Positions 32,766 through 45,896 of a stretch of 64,000 bases of DNA are shown here, piece after piece. Numbering within the stretch: the stretch's first letter is position 1; each line of letters starts with the position of its first letter. A model generated the notes under the pieces. That model saw only the letters and a program-made list of their open reading frames with translations. It searched no databases and had not been told where the DNA came from. A program made the translations under genes and the position numbers. This DNA comes from Altica lythri (taxonomy: Eukaryota > Arthropoda > Insecta > Coleoptera > Chrysomelidae), in contig OZ034804.1 of NCBI GenBank assembly GCA_964028335.1, positions 42,269,074-42,333,073 on the forward strand. Reading direction: 5' to 3'.

Positions 32766-34296
32766 TGTCAAGTGAACTTATGTTATATAATGTTGACAAT
32801 AGTTATTTTTGAGTTGTCTTAATATAAATATATTTTCTTTAATCCCATACTGATTTCATTACTGCTGCTGCCCTGCTAACAGGTTATGGGCCCAGATTAT
32901 TGCAAATAGAACTATTATTTTTCGTAATCAATATGTAGAAAAATACAAGATACCGCTTTTTGATGGAAGCAATTATAGCAATTGAAAATTTCGAATTGGA
33001 GTTCTCCTTGAAGAACTTGATTTAAAAGAATGTATTACATCGAACTATAAAACATCCGTTGTATTTGTTGATGGTGAATCCGACAAAGAAAGACAAAGTA
33101 AAGAATATATATTAGAAAAGCAAAGAAAAAAAGACCGTAAGTGTAAAAGCCAAATTATACAACGAATATCTGATGATTATCTTGAATGTGTAAAAGGTTA
33201 TGAAACTGCGTTTGAAGTTTGGAAGGTGTTAGAAGACACATTCGAAAAAAAAAGGGAATTGCAAATCAACTACTGCTGAGAAAAACATTACTAACATTAA
33301 AATTTGATCCCAGTTCAAGTAACTTAGAAAATCATTTTATACAGTTCGATAAACTTATTCGCGAACTTCGATCCACAGGAGCTACTCTGGAAGAAGTGGA
33401 TGTTGTGTGCCATTTGTAACTAACTATGCCGCCACAGTACGAAGTTGTTGTGACCGCTCTAGAAACACTAAACCCAGAAAAACTTAGATTGAATTTTGTT
33501 AAAAATCGACTGCTTGACGAACAACGTAAGCGACAAGCGGATGATCCGATTGAGGTTGCTCAAACTTTCACGTCTACAGTTTATTCCGGTCGCAATTACT
33601 CTGGTTCTCAATCGAGTTCAAAAGAGATAAAAAATTCTTCCAGACAACGTATTATTTGCAACTATTGTAATAAATTTGGACACCGTCGTTCTGAGTGCAG
33701 AAAATTAAAAGGAAAAGAATACAATAAAAAGGTGAATGTAGCGGAACTAGCTTCTGAAAGTGAAGAAGAAATTAGTTTCATGGTATCTACCTCTGCTGGT
33801 TCCTTGAATATGAATGAAATGAATAACAAAAAACTAGAATTTATTTTAGACTCTGGTGCCACGGATCATATGGTTAGTGATGAGTATAAACCCATACTAA
33901 ATAACATTCGCAGTTTGACTAATTCTTTAAAAATAAAAGTCGCTAAGTCTGGTGTGAACCTCGAAGCTTGTGAAATTGGAAATTTAAAAGCAGTATTTCA
34001 TACTTTGCATTTGTCAAGTGAACTTATGTTATATAATGTTGACAATAGTTATTTTTGAGTTGTCTTAATATAAATATATTTTCTTTAATCCCATACTGAT
34101 TTCATTGCTGCTGCTTAAGTCTGGTGTGAACCTCAAAGCTTGTGAAATTGGAGATTTAAAAGCAGTATTTCATACTTTGCATTTGTCAAGTATGTTATAT
34201 AATGTTGACAATAGTTATTTTTGAGTTGTCTTAATATAAATATATTTTCTTTAATCCCATACTGATTTTATTGCTGCTGCTGCTGCCCTGTTAACA
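32766..34296 (+). mobile_element. Scrambled copia-type retrotransposon remnant
   Basis: An LTR 3' end (32766-32880, ending CTAACA) is followed by GGTTATGGGCCCAGATT, a copia-type primer site matching an internal piece of initiator tRNA-Met. Gag follows (about 32930-33760), with a frame break near 33250 and an in-frame stop at 33418. It contains a CCHC knuckle (CNYCNKFGHRRSEC), then a protease start LDSGATDHMVSDEY near 33850. At about 34010 the protease region jumps straight into LTR sequence identical to 32768 onward; integrase, RT and RNase H are missing. A second junction copy follows at 34103-34296 as a tandem duplication. So the element is deleted, recombined and dead. Confidence 0.85.
33426..34058 (+). 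pseudogene. Copia Gag/protease remnant ORF
   Basis: A 210-codon open frame covering the C-terminal Gag, the zinc knuckle near residue 78 and the protease motif DSGATDHM near 143. The last codons (LSSELMLYNVDNSYF) are encoded by LTR sequence after the deletion junction, so the reading frame ends by chance in the LTR. The N-terminal Gag half is in another frame upstream. Confidence 0.85.
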
Positions 34297-34392
34297 TTTA
34301 ACATATATTTTTTATTTTCCATCATTAATCTTGATCTTTTTTATATAGTATAACATTTTTTATAGATACCAAAACTAAGCCCAATTAATTCA

Positions 34393-35245
34393 GATTTTCC
34401 CGTAAAAAATAATTTAATCCAGTTTGGCTTAAACTACCTTTTTAGGTGTTTTCTCAATCTGTTTTCTGAGAGGTGCTACTTCATTATCCTTAAGTAACAA
34501 TCTACCTCCACTTTAACTTGGTGTCGGTGGACCTGGTTTTTTATCCGATGGTACCATATCCTTTATAACGGGCTCGGTCTCTAGGAAGTAGCGTAGACCA
34601 AAAGTTTGTGAACAAGAAATATACTTTAAAGTACTAAAAAAAACCTAAAATGAAATCCCATTCTTTTAACTATTATTGAGTGATAAAAAAAGTGTGAATT
34701 TAATTCTCTGGTGAATGAATAAAATTATATTAAAAGGAATAAGCATTTTTTATGATATTCAAAGCAGCTTTAAACTTGGACAGTGTTATAAACTGCATCT
34801 CAACAGGATAATAAGATTATAAATGTGCAGGAATCATCTAGTTTCGAAACGCCAGTTCAGAAACTCTAATTCCTATCTCAATCTAACTAACATCGCATCT
34901 ACCACTTCGCAAATGATCCAAATATTTATTATTAAAATCGAATTCCTCATCTTCCATTTCGACCGTAGGAATGTGTGTTAATGATGTTCTTCTCGAAAGT
35001 GTAACAGTTTCTTCCACTTCTGTGTTAAAAGCACGCGGCAGTGTTGCTAGTTTTTTTTTTGACTTACTCTTATATACGAAATACCTTGTAAAGCAGTAGT
35101 ACTTTGCCCTTTTTTCTTTAACTGCAGTGATTTTGGTCGAGTAAATGCTACTCTACTCCTTTTTTATACTTCATAGTATCGATTTCTGTCATTAATTTAC
35201 TTCTTAAAAGTTTCTCATAAGCTTCTTAAATTTCTTTGGATATGA
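34393..35245 (-). pseudogene. Decayed chimeric partial copy of mud
   Basis: The segment lines up with the mud locus in the same order and orientation: 34393-34600 with exon 8 (51347-51560), 34610-34770 with intron 7 including TATTATATTAAAAGGAA, 34780-35145 with exon 7 (51830-52195), then a direct jump to 35164-35240, which matches big exon 5 (56338-56415: TATCGATTTCNGTCATNAATTTACT and AAAAGTTTCTCATAAGC). Retained intron means DNA duplication, not retrotransposition. About 4.1 kb is missing at the jump, including exon 6. Stops and frameshifts (such as an 11-T run near 35051) show that it is dead. Confidence 0.88.
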
Positions 35246-38200
35246 ACTTACAGAGATTCATTTAGATTTAAATATTTACCGTAACATAAAGAAAAATACA
35301 ATTTTTAAATTATGGACCGTTTATTTTTTTTTTTTTAGAGATTTATGTTGAATTTTTTTAACGATCGAATCTTATTCACCAGCAAGAATTATATGTCTCG
35401 ATGACAAACTCGTATTGATTATAATAATAATAAATTATTAATATTTATAAATGAATTTTGATAATAATTTAACATAACAGTTATATTATTTAAATTAATT
35501 TAGTATATAATTTGCATATAAAAAAGTATTGTGTATTTACAGCTTTAATTAATTTGAACAAAAATATTTTCCTAATATGTGTATATTTTTCATAAAATTT
35601 ACGGAGAAGGTGTTAAGACTGTTAATTAAAGGTTACCTTTTTTACTTGTAAATAAATATACGACTATAAAAGAGAAAGCCTTGCATTATTACAATAATGT
35701 ACAAAACAGAATTATTGAAAACAAAAATAAGTGCTAATGATACCGAGTTTTTGTACCTACTTAAAATGTGAAATGGGGCCACAGGGGCAATTTTTGAAAT
35801 AATGACATTAAAAATTGTAAATTATCGTATTTAAATTATTATTATAAATATAATCATGTAGAGGCCTTTTTGAAAGTTTAATCGACTACTGGTAATCATT
35901 TCTTGTACATACTCATTGATACATATATTACTGTTAAAAAAATATTATTGTTCTTATGCTATGAATGGTGTTGATGAGATTTTTTTAAATTAGCCAAGAA
36001 TAGAATTGAGTTAAATTTAAACGAAATAATTTTGTAGAATTATTGGTCCATTTTTTACAAAACTTTATTGTTAATAGACTATGGCGGATCTGTTTTGAGT
36101 TGGCTAATGAAGTTGTTGAAATTGGTTGAAAACAACTTATACAACAATATTTAAACTATCCTCCTTCTGAAAAAGGTGCTTAACATTTATAAATATTCAA
36201 AGAAAAAACAAGTAAAAAATCACAGGTTACAACATTTTAAAAATTCATTCCTTTTTTCACAAAATCTGGATCGCTAAATTATTTATTGTCGATAGAATTT
36301 TTGAAGTAAAACTTCTTTAGGCGCGACTACAGGGTAATTCAGATTTTTTTCTGACGGAAGTAACGGTGTGTTGTCAGCTATGGGAGGAGCTTCAAAACCT
36401 TTCCAAACAAAACAAATTTGCATTGACATTTTAGTCGAATTGAGGTTATGATTTGTTTAGAAGTTTATAAATTTTATTATGGTAATCTTATAATTAATTA
36501 TGTATTCTTTAACTATTAGATACTATTCTGTTCGAGTAAAAATGGTGTTGTATTATAATCTTCTTTTGGTTTCAAATACATTAAAGGGTATTTAGAGAGT
36601 AAAATCTATGTTTCACATTTAAGTTATCATAAACCTATTATTTCATATATTATGTATTCTTTAACTATTAGATACCTACTATTCTGTTCGAGTAAAAATG
36701 GTGTTGTATTATAATCTTCTTTCGATTTCACATACATCTTTAAGTTTTTCTTGGTAGAATATGAAGTTTATAAGTACATTCTGAAAGGTTGAAAAAAATC
36801 CATTTTTTTAAAGATTATGCAATTTTTCAACAAGTGTAATAAATTTTTGACTTTCTAACCAATCTAATCTTGTAGAAAATTTAATTATAAACATTTTCTT
36901 TTTATATAACTTTTCTTCAAAAGGTGTAATTTAAAAGTTAGAAGCAAAATAAGAAACTGATTTTCACTTTGTTTTTTGAATATTTGTAAATGTTACTCAC
37001 CTTTTTCAGAAGGAGGATACTTTAATTATTGTTGTATAAGTTGTTTTCAACCAATTTCAACGAAAATAAGCATGTTCTTCTCAATAGCCATATTTAGGCG
37101 TTTTTTACAGATCATCCACCCTTGTCTATAAACAGATTGGAGCTATTTGGAAATGATACAGATCACTTTTTATGACAAACTCAAACTCAGGTTTTCTTTT
37201 GGATGGAGTTTCTGAATACCCTTTACTTTTCCACATAGTACATGAATTTTGTTAACATCGTGTATATAAATTGCAAGAGTTAGTGAGAAAAAGCATATAA
37301 ATCTATCAATATGTTAAATTGTTTCCTTTAAAAATTAATTTTATCCCTTCATACACGTTAAATTTTATTGTATGTTACATTGTACAAGGGCATAATTAAT
37401 TGTTTGCACTGTAATACCTGGTTGTTTTCACAAAATAGAAGTCACATTTCAAGAGAATAATAAAATAGGTATTCAACAATAATATATATAGTCGTGAAAC
37501 AGATGTTTTGTAAAGTTTTACGTACGTAAGCCTGTTATATCATAACATAACGAAACTGACAGATTTTAATAAATAACTGTTCAACAGGAGCTTTAATTTA
37601 TATAGTTCTTAAGGATTATTTTCTTTAATAAACACAATATCCATAAAACAATCATTTCCAGTTTTTTGCACTCAGTATACCAGATAATGAATTTATATAA
37701 ATTTGAATCTCCTGTGCAATATATAAGATATAGTCGTTGCGTAACCTTTATGTATAAATGCTATTATTTTCTGTAATAGATTTTATTATATATTATCCCG
37801 ATGATAATTTTTAAAAATGTGGGAAACATCGTGTCTATAATTAAAAATGTTTTAATTATTTTTTTATGTTCTAAACTGGATTTAGAGAAATCTATATTGA
37901 GAAATAAAGAATATAATACTTCATCTACTTCAATTGTAAGTGTAATTTAAAATTTTCATATAATAATTATTTGCCGCATTTTCCTACAATATTTAATTAC
38001 TAAACTAGTTTTTTATTCGTCAATATAGAATATATTTTTGTTAATTTATAATAATTTAAATAATTTCCTACTAATATTATATTCGTATTATTTTATTTAT
38101 CATTCTCAAATTTATTGGTTTTCGATTTGAAAAGCCTCAAAATGCTGTGATACAAAAAAAACTTTCGATAGGTTATATTTTGTTTAACCAATAAGGAAGA

Positions 38201-39690
38201 TGTATCATTTTCTCAAAAATATTTCATGAAAAAAATTATATCTGTAAATGTATGGTTTATAAAGGCTTTTTAACTATTTGTTTCTACCATTAAGGTGCTT
38301 TTGGCACTGATTGTGTATGTATATATTTTTGTAGTCATTTTTTTAGGTTATTTTATATTTTGATAATAAATTTTAGTTTCTTTTTAATGCTATTTTATTG
38401 ATTCTTAATATTTAAATTAAATAATTAAAAAACGAGTTATGGGAATGATCAAAGAGGGAAAATATAACATACAAGTTTGGTTTGTGAGGATCTAAGGAGC
38501 GAATCCACTAGATACTCTTGGAGTCAAACATATTTGCAACATATGGTTCCTGTGTACATAGGGAATAAACGTGAACATATGTAACGATTAAAAGATCGTT
38601 TTTTTTCTAAAATGAAACTGTTATTTGCGTGCGACAAGTTTACTGGACTATGATAACTGCTAAAATTAAAATAAATAAAACAAAATCTATCAATATTAAT
38701 GATTGCCTTTCTGAATCGATCGTTTTTCTCGAAGGGTGCATTCAGTATAGTTCTCGCACGTTAACGCAATTCAGGATTCTGAAAATTCACCATTTTCTTG
38801 AGATTCACGGAATTATAAATCACCGAATCCTATTTTAAGTGTTAGATTCCACCCGGGTAGCAGAAAAAGAATTTTGGAACAAGAGCTGAATTTTTGGACA
38901 CCCACCATAAACCTTTCATCAATAACCAAAATTAAGAAATTTATTGATTTTAAGACCTAACAAAATTAATATTTCCTCATTTTTAAAATAAAGACCGCAA
39001 ACTGTAGTTTGTATACTTATTGTGTAGTTTGTACTTGGCGCCTCGCCCCTAGATTTCAGGAAAGAATGCAAGCACTCGATTGTAAATCCACGACCGTGCT
39101 GAGCTATATTTTTCGTGGCAAATTATAAATTTATTAAAATATAACGAATGTATGTTATTTTTCATATCCCATGCATTAAAACAGCTAGTTTTGATCTCTG
39201 TTTTACCAGTCGAAATAAGACAATTTCAGACCAATGCACAATATACTATTAAAGGTATTGTAAGCGTTGATACATATTTGTTGAGATTCAACTTTTTAGT
39301 AGACACCGGTATTGGTATGCGGTGCTACGTATTTCATGCGAAAAAAACAAAATGATTTTTTCGCTAAAGTTGCTGATACTTAAACGGAATTTCAATTTTC
39401 AAAATGGAGAAATGGACAAGAGTGGATTTATTTGGCCGAAAATATATAAATAAATATTAAATTTTCATATTTTGTTCTGTTATCACGGATTTTGATCAAT
39501 GTTATAAAGTATTGTGCGAAATATTATTTATATTAAGAAAAAATCCAGCCGACCAATAATTTTCAGCCGGAAAAGTCGTACATACCTATTCGAATGGTGT
39601 GATAGGGGGTAAAATTTATCCATTAACAAGAAAACGCGTAGTCTGCTTGGGCAACTATACACCGATTACAGCGCATTTTCTATGTATCGT
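35246..39690. other. Intergenic AT-rich DNA between FBXL20 and ACSF3
   Basis: Apart from the inverted repeat at 36.1-37.1 kb I recognise nothing. The few short open frames (such as 38629-38838) have no motif or typical codon bias. Confidence 0.4.
36112..37062. repeat. Inverted repeat with about 110-bp arms; contains a direct duplication
   Basis: Left arm 36112-36225 (GTTGAAATTGGTTGAAAACA, CTATCCTCCTTCTGAAAAAGG) is complementary to 36950-37062 with few mismatches. Inside, 36500-36566 (TGTATTCTTTAACTATTAG to TATAATCTTCTTT) is repeated directly at 36650-36722. No coding sequence. Probably a non-autonomous DNA element. Confidence 0.72.
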
Positions 39691-39960
39691 AACATTTCTG
39701 AAGAGTTTGACTGGGATGTCCGCGAGTACAGTTATCACATCAGCTTTGATGCCCTAAATGGACTGAAAATGGGTTCCTTTGACCACCGAATTTGTTCGGT
39801 AGAAAAAAAATTACAAAGTGACATATCGAGCAAATAAGGCAGCTATTGCAACACGGCGATCCTAGGGGCCAAATACTGGGACACACTGAGGACGATGTGA
39901 CACATCGCGTTATCCTGATAAAGGATCTAGGTACGAGCAATGTTTGGGCGCACCTTGTTG
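39690..39960 (+). other. Coding-like remnant of unknown origin
   Basis: Two overlapping plus-strand frames read like protein: EYSYHISFDALNGLKMGSF in one (about 39725-39780) and QLLQHGDPRGQILGH followed by VTHRVILIKDLGTSNVWAH in another (about 39840-39960). They look like one old ORF split by a frameshift. I do not recognise the family. Probably part of a mobile element next to the mariner scrap. Confidence 0.3.
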
Positions 39961-39961
39961 A

Positions 39962-40240
39962 CTAGTTTTCTTTTTTTTTTTTTCGAGTACCTGGCGATAA
40001 TTTCTTGATTTGCGGTTCCCGATGGAACAAATGATCGTTTTCACATTTGACTTGCTCATGCGGATACAACCCTTGTGAGCTTTGGAGTTTGGTTTCCGGA
40101 TCGTATTGGAAAAACCAGATCCCACCTGTTCCCGAAGTAGTTTCGCCTAACCTGATGCAATATTTTATCGCGAAGCGTTGCTCTAGATTTTGTATCTCCA
40201 TTTTCGTGACGAGTACCACCGACACACGTCTACTCAACAA
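39962..40240 (-). pseudogene. Mariner-like transposase scrap
   Basis: The minus strand encodes MEIQNLEQRFAIKYCIRLGE, the start of the mariner helix-turn-helix, then skips to YDPETKLQSSQG, which belongs to the catalytic half. The several hundred bases between these in a normal transposase are missing. No catalytic Asp residues remain. Confidence 0.65.
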
Positions 40241-40874
40241 GACACAGCAGGCGAACTAAACAATCTAGACTAGCTGGGAAGGATGCCGGGGAAGGACAAA
40301 AGAAATTTTAAGGTATTAGGTTTACCACAATCACGGCAATAAAATCAGTCTCATTACTTAATTATAACACCTCGTATAGGTATGGATACAACTTACCAGC
40401 AAAAACAGCTCCTGTATTTCAACTAAGTTTTCAAGTGTTTACTCGTGTTTTTCCATTTTTTGGCCTATTTTTTTATTTTTTGGCTGATCCGTTCATATGT
40501 GAATTTGGAAGGGTTAATATTTAATATTAATAGAAATTCAAAAACAGCAAAAAATTTAATAAAATTCTTAACTTTTATCATACATAGCAGTCTTTAAATG
40601 TAACTAAATATTTTGAATAAGCGCAGATATAAACCAAACTGAAAACTTAAAAAAACGTCAACAAATAGTTAATGGATATATAGATATATTTATGTAAAAT
40701 TAAAAAAAATAGTAATAATACAACTTAGCAGAATATTTCGTTCAATTCGGCAATATCAGTCTCAATAGTACAAATGATATCGCTTATGTCACAAAATATT
40801 AAATGTGTTCTTCTAAAGAAACCATAATATGCAGATAATGCTAAAATTAAAAATAAAATCTCAAAAAAGTAGAT

Positions 40875-43800
40875 TTAATTAATAATTTTTACCAGTTCCT
40901 TTTTATTGATTTTCCCCATAGCATTCCTGGGTATTTCATTCACAGTTTTTATTATACTTGGTACCCAATATTCAGGCATTTTTTCCTTAGCCCATTCACG
41001 AATTTCATCCAATGTTAATTCATTGTTAGACACAGTTATTACAATTGCAGCCACTCTTTGACCCCATTTTTCGTCTTCTACACCAAGTATTGCACATTCT
41101 TTAATGTCTGGATGTAATATGAGTTTAGATTCTATTTCTATTGCACTGAGTTTATATCCACCGCGTTTGATTATATCTACGCTCTTTCTGCCAAGTATTT
41201 TGAACTGTTTTGTTTCTTCAGAATACTCGCACATGTCTCCAGTTTTGAACCAACCATCACTCGTAAATTCTTTTTTCGTTGCTTCGGGCCTGTTAAAATA
41301 TTCCTTGAAAACGCTGTCTCCTTTTACTAAGAGTTCACCTAAAATAACATTTCCAACTTTATACCAATCGAATTCATATAAAATATCTAATTAGGTACAA
41401 TGAAGGTTGCACAAGTGTCCTTTTACATTTCAGAACTATTTACTTTTCTTTTGGAGAAGAAATAATTGCAAAAACATATTAGAAAATAATTTTTAAAAAT
41501 TATTGTTAATTGTTATTTCTAGATCTAGAAATTATGGCATTTATGCAAATTTCTCATAAAGTTTAATTACAATATTTTGTCAAAGCCAGACAGTTGCGTT
41601 TTTATCTGAACAAAAACTTCAACATAATTTGTGTTCGCTGAATGTTACGTATAATTAAAATTTACCTTTAAAACTGGTTTTAGCTGTATCATTTTTGTTA
41701 AAAACAATTTCACCGTCTGTATTAGAACATTCTAAAAGAGTATTTGTTTCTTTAGTATCTTCATTCTCTTCAGTAATTTGGACTTTCACACTTGGTAACG
41801 GTAAACCTACACAACCGGGTAATTTTTCTCCATCATATACATGAGATAAAACCATTCCACATTCAGTCATTCCATATCTTATATAAATAAAAAACAAAAC
41901 AATAATAAAAAAAAAAGATTCCGATTGCATATATAATTTTAAAAATGTGTTCGTCAGTGGGAAAAGATACCAACTCTTCACAAAGACTAAATTTAAATTT
42001 TCTTTTTTCCCACAACTCTAAAAATGTAGGTACTACATCTAGGATTTGGGGTAGTAACGGGAATGTGATGCGCGACTTGTGGTCTAACCCATAACCTCTC
42101 CTAGCCCTGCCCTCTTAATGAGACTTAATAGCCTTGACAGTGGGCACTCCACATACTTGGAGCAGCCGGTTTCTCATCTATCCGTACCAAATACCGCGTC
42201 CTTGCAAAGCCTTCACATTGGCATAGGACATGAAATGCGGTTTCCTCTATCATCTGCTAAGTTTAGCTGACTCATGTGTTTTCTGGGCCGACAATGTCCC
42301 GTCAAGAGACTGACAATCATTCTGACATCGTTTCACCTTTGTGATAGCAGCTCTGCAGAGCCTTGACTCTATTCTTCGTTCGGTTCCAGACCGATATAGA
42401 ATCTTACTCCTCGACGACTTCAATGCACGAGTAGGGAGGGACTAACACATTTGGCAGGGAGCTATTGGATTAGGAAACATAAATGCTAATGGTCAACTGT
42501 GCCTCACTAAATGCGTTGAATATGAATTGATAATAACAAATACAGTATTTCATTTGCACAATAAATTTAAAGGCACCTGGCGTCACCCGAGGTCAGGCCA
42601 CAGGCATACGCTGAACATCATTGTTTGCGCGACAAACATAAGCGAAGTTCTCGTTACAGTTAAAAGCAGCCTTTCGGGAAAGCTTACCCTAAACTATGGA
42701 AGAATCGCGTCGCACATACCCCCTAATATGTATTGGAAAGAACTAAGTAATAGCATCTTGAAGTCAAGCGAAATCGCTATTGGTATGCATCAAGAAAAGA
42801 AAGCAGAGGATTGGTTTAATGAAAATCGTGTTCAAATCGGAAATTTTAGAACGCAAGCGTTGTGCATTCCAATCCGCTATAAATAATCCCACAACTTAAA
42901 GGCTCTTCAAGAATTTGCCAGGATTAAGGATGATGCCCAAAAGGAGCTATTAAAAACAAATTTTGGAAAGACAAAGCAAATGTAATTCAGACGTACGCAG
43001 ACTCTCACGATTCTCGTCGCTATTCCCGGCCTATTCCTGACGAACAGGAAATTTTGAACCGTTGGAGAGAACATTATGCTATTGTTCTGAACCAGGAACA
43101 CTACATTGACCACTCTACTATTGAGCTAATTCCCCAATACCAAACGAACATAACACTAGATGCCGAAATAACGCTTCAAGAAATATCCTACGCCCTTTCC
43201 CAAATAAAGAACAATAAGTCAGCTGACAATGAGAACATAGTTGCAGAAATCCTAACAGCGCTAGACAAGAGGAGGTTCCACAAGAATTCCGAGACGCACT
43301 TATAGTAAACCTATTCAAAACCAAAGGTGACGCTGCAGACTGTAGCAATTATAGGGGCATATATGTACAAGACATTAAAATCCTTGGGTGCACATAAAAA
43401 AGACATCTACGTCAAATGATAAGCGTTCGCTGGTACCATTGAATATCCAATCAAGAGATTCTTAGAAGAGCTAAGTGTCTACCTATAGAGACATTGATCT
43501 CCCGTGCTCGTCTACGTTGGACAGGTCATGTCTATCGATTAGATGAAAATCAGCTAGAAAAATATGTACTTTGAGAATTAAGCAAGGAGGCAAAAAACGT
43601 TATAAAGACCTTTTACACGAAACACTAAAAACAGTCAACTAAGTAGGCAACTGGGAACGTCATGCAGCTAATAGAAGCAATTGGAGACAAACGGTTTCGA
43701 ACTTCCATTCTTAACCCCCTGGTAGAGTATTTAACTACACACCTGGAAATTTACTGTGGCCGCGTAATTTCGTCATGAATAGTACTTATTCTAATTTACC

Positions 43801-45896
43801 TGTGTAATAAAGAATGTCCAGATATCTGTAACCATTTTTCATGTAAACTTTCCGGCATAGGAGCGGATCCACTAACCATCAGTCTCATCTTATTTTTAAG
43901 AGTATTCTTTATGTATTCCACCATTTTTGGATCATCTTTAAACACCTTGTGAAATTCATCAATCAGTTTATAATACATTGTAGGCACGCCCATGTAGACT
44001 GATATTTTTCTATCTTCAGGTTTGGCATTTATTCCTAGCAAATAAGACCATACAGTATTTGCGTTAAATTTTTTCAACATGATCGTTTTTGCTCCTATGT
44101 ATAAAGGACATAAAAGCGCATTAACAACGCCATGGACGTGATGTAAAGGTAGACTGTGAAGAAGAACATCATTTGGGGACCATTTCCAGGCATCAAGTAG
44201 GCATAATATCTGGTTTTGAATATTCTTGTGAGAGAGAACAACTCCTGAAATAAAACGTTTATTGACAACCATACCTCACATTTAAAAATATAATTTACTA
44301 AAATTGTTTATCACATGAGTAATTTTTTTATAAATATTAACAATAAATGGCAAAGGTCATACTGTTTACTTTTCACATTTAGAACGGAAATATTCTTATT
44401 ATTTAAATAAATGTCACACGTGAAAGACAGTTATAAAGATTTGGGGGTTACATTCCAGTCGAATTTTAAATTTAGTTTAAATTATAACGAGATAGTCAAC
44501 AAGGCATTTAAGACAAGGGTTATGTGATCAAAAAGCACGAAATTGTTTAAAAATGTTAATGGTATAATAAAGCTTTACAATAAATTTGTTAGGCCTATTT
44601 TGGAATATGCATCATTGATTTGACTGAACTTTTGTTTCAACACTAAATAGTTGTACTCCATTAAATAGAATATTGAATAATTGCTACAATATTCTTAAAA
44701 CATGTGATTTAGACATTTGCAATACAAATATAAAGAAATTTAAAAATATATTGTGTGGGTTGGAATCTATCAAATGATATTCGTTTTTGTACCTGCTAGT
44801 CTTACTTTTGGTTTTGCTTCAGTTGGTAAAGATCTTTTTTTTTTTTTGGGTTAGTTGTTAGTTAGCTGTTACTGTTAATTACATTTATATGTGTTTGTAA
44901 GAAGTAAATGAATAAATAAATAAAATTTTTGTAACAACAAATAAAACAAAATCAAACCTTTGGGGGCTCCTGTTGTACCGCTAGTATATAAAATTAAAGC
45001 GTTACTTCCATCATAAAACTGTCCTGGTAATCCTCCTTCTAAATCAGCTTGAGAACTATAAATCTTTTGAGCACATTCCAGTCTCATTTTATCATCAAGT
45101 ACGTGTAAAGTACTGTTTGCATTCATAGAAACACCTTTCATTAATTCAGTGTACTCTGGAGATGATATTAATAGTTTAGATTTGGAATCGTTGGCATAGT
45201 ACAACAAAATGTTTTTTGGATGTAAAGGGCTAAGTGGAATAGCTAAAACATAATATTTATTATAATAACCTACGATTTCTATAGTTATATTTTAATATTG
45301 TATATAATTGTCGGTATTTTTAACATAATATTATATTAAAAAGAATTCCTTAGAGAAAATGAAAGAAAAATGTAATTTCTTCAAAATAAAATATTTTAGA
45401 ATAAAGTATTTTTTGTTCGAAAAAAAGGTAAAATATGATAAAATCTGTGAATCTATTATCTATTATCGTAAAGTATCTGTTGCATCTGATTTACATAAAT
45501 ACAAATATGATTATCAATTCAAAGCCTTGTCAAATAATAAAATGAAACTACAATATTGATATTATACTTACCAATTTGTCCAGATAACCAAATTGCCCAT
45601 AATGATATCACATAATTTACATCATTGGGGCACATGAACATAATCCTCTCATTCGTTTTTCCTTGGCAAATTTTCGTTATTTCTTTGGATAATTCATTAG
45701 CGCTCATAAAAATATTAGCATAAGTGTAACTGGCGATTCTGTCTCTTAGAGCGATTCTATCGGGAAAATGTTTGGAATTGCTAAATACCGGTCCATTATG
45801 AAAAACAGGAGGTACTTGAACTTTAGCTTGAATCTGTTGATTTCTTTTAAAAAATTTTAATATTGAACTTCTCACTGGCGTCTTAAGCAACGGCAT
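40875..45896 (-). CDS. ACSF3: Malonyl-CoA synthetase, acyl-CoA synthetase family member 3 (five exons)
   Basis: Activates malonate (and methylmalonate) to the CoA thioester in the mitochondrion, feeding mitochondrial fatty-acid synthesis. Exons: 45572-45896, 44958-45242, 43800-44244, 41666-41877, 40875-41338; all junctions are GT-AG with consistent phases, giving 576 aa, the length of human ACSF3. Motifs in order: a basic N-terminus free of acids (MPLLKTPVRSSILKFFKR), a likely mitochondrial presequence; the AMP-binding loop YTSGTTGAPKG, split between exons 2 and 3 (about 194-204); YGMTECGM near 352-360; GWFKTGDM and GRKSVDIIKRGGYKLSAIE in exon 5; the catalytic-lysine end PRNAMGKINKKEL. Nothing is missing. 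Introns 2 and 3 carry antisense LINE fragments. BORCS7 lies about 370 bp upstream on the same strand. Confidence 0.95.
42380..43700 (+). pseudogene. Internally deleted LINE in ACSF3 intron 3
   Basis: The plus strand shows an endonuclease end (LLLDDFNARVGRD, then NTVFHLHNKFKGTWRHPRS and a spacer), a linker, an RT start (VNLFKTKGDAADCSNYRGI near 43300-43360), then a jump to the C-terminal tail (RARLRWTGHVYRLDENQ near 43503-43560). The RT palm is missing. Antisense to the host gene. Confidence 0.78.
44400..44921 (+). pseudogene. Jockey-type LINE 3' end in ACSF3 intron 2
   Basis: VKDSYKDLGVTFQSNFKFS, a break, then LYNKFVRPILEYASLI: the thumb region of a jockey-clade RT. It ends in (AATAAAT)n near 44908-44925, the 3' tail. 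Antisense to ACSF3. Confidence 0.75.

Noticed and set aside
34393..35245. A live second mud gene
   Set aside because: Stops, indels and a 4-kb internal gap.
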